Source: Arthrobacter pascens
GTDB lineage: Bacteria; Actinomycetota; Actinomycetes; Actinomycetales; Micrococcaceae
NCBI RefSeq assembly: GCF_017052465.1
Contig: NZ_JAFHKT010000141.1
Span: 62,001-126,000, forward strand
Direction: 5' to 3'
DNA length: 64,000 nucleotides
This document shows positions 61,282-64,000 of this stretch, in pieces. Position numbers and translations under genes: made by a program. The notes beneath the pieces are model-generated. The model was not told where the DNA came from and made no database searches. It worked only from the letters and a program-made list of their open reading frames with translations. Within the stretch, counting starts at the first letter, position 1, and each line of letters begins with the position of its first letter.

Positions 61282-63387
61282 ATGGGTGACCCAACTGGAC
61301 TGAACGAAGCTGTCGAGTATCACATTGTGAATTCGCTGGGGTGGTCCACGTTGCGACCGCTCCAGCGAACTGCAGTCAAGCCAATTCGTTCGGGATCGGA
61401 CTGCCTTCTACTTGCCCCCACTGCCGGTGGCAAAACAGAAGCGGCAGTCTTTCCCTTACTCTCCGAGATGATAGACCGTGAATGGACCGGCCTATCCGTC
61501 CTGTACGTGACACCCCTCCGGGCGCTTCTGAACAACCTGCAGCCCCGCATCAACTCATATGCCTCATGGGTCGGCCGGCGCGCCGAGCTCTGGCACGGGG
61601 ACGTTGGGCCGTCCCAGCGCAGGCGCATCCTCAGCAATCCCTCGGAAATACTTCTGACGACCCCGGAATCACTGGAATCGATGTTGGTTTCGCGGCGCGT
61701 GGACCATGCTTCTTTCTTCGCCAACATCAGGGCAATCGTTGTTGATGAAGTCCACGCCTTCGCTGGTGACGATCGCGGTTGGCACCTGCTGTCTGTCCTT
61801 CAGCGAATTCAGCGAATTGCGGGTAGACCTATTCAGCGGATTGGTCTGTCGGCCACCGTAGGAAATCCGCAGCAAATACTGGATTGGCTGCAAGGATCGG
61901 CCTTGTCTAAGGGAAAGTCGTCCGCCATCGTATCGGAAGAAGCCGCACAGGCTAATGATGTGGAAGTTGTGCTGGACTATGTCGGATCAATCGACAACGC
62001 AGCCCAGGTCATTTCCAAGCTGCATCGTGGAGAGAAACGGCTCGCATTTTGCGTTTCGCGATCAGATTGTGAAGAACTGGCCTATGCGCTGAGACAACGC
62101 GGAGTCACTGCATTCGTCTCTCACGCATCTCTCTCCGCAGACGAACGCAGGCTGAGCGAACAAGCATTTGCGGAGAGTCGTGACTGCGTAATCGCTGCTA
62201 CATCCACCCTGGAACTCGGCATCGACGTCGGCGATCTGGACCGAGTAATTCAAATCGACTCAACCTGGACCGTCTCCTCGTTCCTGCAACGACTGGGACG
62301 CACGGGGCGGCGATCTGGCACGCGCCGCAATGCGCTTTTCCTTGCGACTAACTACGACACACTGCTCCGAGCGGCCGCTGTCTTGTTGCTCTGGAAGCGT
62401 GGTTTCGTCGAGGCAGTCGAACCACCGGCAGCACCCAACCATATAGCCGCTCAACAGATATTGGCCTTGGCTTTGCAAGAGGGGCAGTTCTCGCCTGGTT
62501 CGTTAACGCACTGGTGGGGCGATCTTCCCGTGATGGACAATGCCGGCGATATTCTGAAGTTCCTCCGCGACGACGAGTTCCTTGCGGAAGACGGCGGTTT
62601 TCTCTTCATCGGTCCTCAGGCCGAAAAGAAATTTGGCCGCCGGTACTTCATGGACCTGTTGAGCGCTTTTACCGCGGCGCCTGAATTGACCGTGATCGCA
62701 GGCCAGCGGGAAATAGGCTCCGTGGCGCCAATAAGTTTGGTAGCCACCGGTCCAGAGGGTGCGGCCCGAAAGCTGTTGCTTTCTGGACGCTCGTGGCTCG
62801 TGGAGGCGGTGGACTGGGATCGGCATGTTGTGCGCGTAAGCGAAATGGCCGAAAAAGGAGCTTCGCGATGGCAGAGCGGAAGCGTCGCAGAATCCTACGA
62901 GATGATGCAGGCCATGCGGGAGATCCTCTTAGGTGCAACGCCGGACGTGCAAATCTCTAGGCGCGCTCAAGAACATATGCCCCAACTCCGTGCGAGCCAG
63001 TCTGGAACGGTGGAGAAGTCGGGCCTCGTCATCCACCGCTCCGAGGAGAGCCAAGTTTTTTGGACCTGGGCGGGATTGAAGGCCAACCTCACGTTGCAGG
63101 CTGCTCTGGGAATCGACGATGCGCATGCCGATAACGCAATGATCCGTTTGCCAACTTCGGTGACCATTGCTGATATTCGCGAAGCTGCGAGCCGAGTGGC
63201 TTTCGCGCTGCCGTTCGTCCCCCCGCAGATGATTCAGGGGTTGAAGTTCTCTGCTGCCCTGCCGATGGAATTGGCAGTAGGCACGCTGGCTGACCGCGTG
63301 CGAGATCCACAGGCAGCTGCCGTTAGCTCTTCCTCATCCATATCAGTAGTAGAAGTTTCCAAGCAGGAAGGTCTGGTCAACGATTGA
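61282..63387 (+). CDS. brxHI: BREX type 2 BrxHI: DEAD/DEAH-box (Lhr-like) helicase
   Basis: 701 aa from ATG 61282. GWSTLRPLQRTAVKPIRSGS is the Q-motif area. Walker A LLLAPTAGGKTEAAVF (about residue 45), motif II VVDEVHAFAGDDRG (DEVH, about 153), motif III IGLSATVGNPQQIL (about 188), and lobe 2 with LAFCVSRSDCEELAYALRQR, VIAATSTLELGIDVGDLDRV and SFLQRLGRTGRRSGTRRNAL. The C-terminal 300 residues are Lhr-like. It translocates on nucleic acid 3' to 5' by family expectation. Its stop overlaps the next gene's start (TTGA), so translation continues into a seventh gene. Confidence 0.94.
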   Translation: MGDPTGLNEAVEYHIVNSLGWSTLRPLQRTAVKPIRSGSDCLLLAPTAGGKTEAAVFPLLSEMIDREWTGLSVLYVTPLRALLNNLQPRINSYASWVGRRAELWHGDVGPSQRRRILSNPSEILLTTPESLESMLVSRRVDHASFFANIRAIVVDEVHAFAGDDRGWHLLSVLQRIQRIAGRPIQRIGLSATVGNPQQILDWLQGSALSKGKSSAIVSEEAAQANDVEVVLDYVGSIDNAAQVISKLHRGEKRLAFCVSRSDCEELAYALRQRGVTAFVSHASLSADERRLSEQAFAESRDCVIAATSTLELGIDVGDLDRVIQIDSTWTVSSFLQRLGRTGRRSGTRRNALFLATNYDTLLRAAAVLLLWKRGFVEAVEPPAAPNHIAAQQILALALQEGQFSPGSLTHWWGDLPVMDNAGDILKFLRDDEFLAEDGGFLFIGPQAEKKFGRRYFMDLLSAFTAAPELTVIAGQREIGSVAPISLVATGPEGAARKLLLSGRSWLVEAVDWDRHVVRVSEMAEKGASRWQSGSVAESYEMMQAMREILLGATPDVQISRRAQEHMPQLRASQSGTVEKSGLVIHRSEESQVFWTWAGLKANLTLQAALGIDDAHADNAMIRLPTSVTIADIREAASRVAFALPFVPPQMIQGLKFSAALPMELAVGTLADRVRDPQAAAVSSSSSISVVEVSKQEGLVND

Positions 63388-64000
63388 CGAACTCCGCCGC
63401 GCACCCCAGTGCACAGAACACAGACAGCGTGATACAGAAACTCGACGCTTTGATGGACAAGGCAAATCGCGGCTTCGAATTGAGGGATTCTGCACCGACT
63501 CCCGAAATACTCACAGACCTTCACGAATTCTCTGCCGTCAATCGAGCTGATGAGGTCTACGGGCTATTGGTTCGGCGCGACAGCGCAGTTCTAGCCGGCT
63601 CCTTGTCACGGACGGTGCTGGAGTCGGCCCTGTCAAGTAAATGGATGGGCTCACCCTCGGGGAGTGCTGCAGCCTTGGAGTCCACTCTGGCCTCGGATCG
63701 AGAGTCACTTCACGAGTTCATCTCGAAAAGTGATCTGTCTGTTCCGAACATTGACCGCTGGTGCAACCCAATTCCGACGGATCGCCTGGCTAGCGCACAT
63801 GCCGGTCCCGGACTGCCCAATTTCCAGATCGACCTTGCGCGTAGGGTACCGGTTACCGTTGAAGCAGTGACGGAGCTGCCCGCACCGGTAGCGAATTTGC
63901 TGGGCATGTGCGGCCACCTCAACTATGCCTCTACTTGGACTTCTGTCTCGCGGGAGTCCGGCAATATCGGCGCCACGGCCACGGCCCCCATGGCTGCACT
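63384..64000 (+). CDS. Unknown gene coupled to the BREX operon, 3' end cut by window edge
   Basis: Open from TTG 63384 (TTGA overlap with brxHI) to the edge: 205 codons, no stop. MTNSAAHPSAQNTDSVIQKL is a variable leader; then helices with LVRRDSAVLAGSLSRTVLES and ALSSKWMGSPSGSAAALEST, and later VTVEAVTELPAPVANLLGMC and GHLNYASTWTSVSRESGNIG. The spacing of Arg, Glu and Trp along helices suggests a helical protein, perhaps related to abortive-infection-like proteins, but I cannot name a family. The translational coupling makes it part of the BREX transcript. Not a standard BREX-2 core gene. Confidence 0.7.
   Translation, partial: MTNSAAHPSAQNTDSVIQKLDALMDKANRGFELRDSAPTPEILTDLHEFSAVNRADEVYGLLVRRDSAVLAGSLSRTVLESALSSKWMGSPSGSAAALESTLASDRESLHEFISKSDLSVPNIDRWCNPIPTDRLASAHAGPGLPNFQIDLARRVPVTVEAVTELPAPVANLLGMCGHLNYASTWTSVSRESGNIGATATAPMAA

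Noticed and set aside
1-64000. CRISPR arrays, tRNA/rRNA genes, transposases or integrases
   Set aside because: I looked for regular spaced repeats, tRNA-like ends and DDE or tyrosine/serine recombinase motifs and saw none, although the region clearly has a history of rearrangement.

Overview
The window is from a high-G+C actinobacterium. GTG and TTG starts are frequent, genes are tightly packed with 4-nt overlaps, and the interspersed GGTTGAGCCTGTCGAAACC element, often seen in Arthrobacter-type (Micrococcaceae) genomes, is present. I see no rRNA, tRNA, CRISPR array, integrase or transposase. The window is a defence-rich accessory region, and many of its boundaries are marked by broken or duplicated host genes.

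Layout. 1-3.0 kb: a secreted galactose oxidase running off the left edge, and a SnoaL-like protein. 3.2-11.3 kb: a Phd/VapC toxin-antitoxin pair, a type I Wadjet operon jetABCD (with a one-base frameshift in jetC) and a MazEF-type pair on the opposite strand. 11.4-12.2 kb: two tiny overlapping genes and a PH-domain-like protein. 12.3-20.2 kb: a nucleoside/ribose salvage locus (GntR/UTRA regulator, nucleoside hydrolase, MFS transporter, divergent ribokinase), interrupted by a duplicated patch holding a lipase, a membrane protein and a subtilisin-like protease. 20.2-21.8 kb: GNAT acetyltransferase, a DeoR-family pseudogene and a frameshifted YCII-domain gene. 21.9-28.7 kb: a second, diverged Wadjet operon on the minus strand, followed by another DeoR remnant.

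29.3-40.5 kb: an intact DUF4230-type gene and a decayed DUF4230 copy bracket an unknown 440-aa protein, a tiny Lys/Ala-rich protein, and a 7.3-kb module that has split a zinc alcohol dehydrogenase gene into two remnants. The module encodes a 683-aa protein whose C-terminus looks like GrpE (long coiled coil plus a beta-domain with a DPxxH signature), a divergent Hsp70 ATPase, and a convergent RapA/HepA-like SNF2 helicase. I regard this chaperone/exchange-factor/helicase set as the best candidate for an undescribed system. I know of no named defence system with this composition, but I could not search.

40.9-45.5 kb: a two-gene operon (an unknown 490-aa protein and an 880-aa phospholipase-D-like protein with two HxK motifs) and an unknown 104-aa gene. 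45.6-63.4 kb: a complete type 2 BREX (Pgl) operon, pglW-pglX-pglY-pglZ-brxD-brxHI, joined by 4-nt overlaps except a small gap before brxHI. A further translationally coupled gene runs off the right edge.

How the parts fit. Wadjet (SMC-like JetABC with the JetD nuclease) acts on plasmids. BREX acts on phage DNA by methylation-based discrimination. The PLD and SNF2/Hsp70 modules have nucleic-acid-directed architectures and may be further defence layers. The metabolic genes around them salvage nucleosides and ribose. Several genes (jetC, the DeoR pseudogene, the YCII gene, a GntR remnant and the adh remnants) differ from an intact frame by one base, several of them in short homopolymers. Both genuine decay and sequencing error should be considered.
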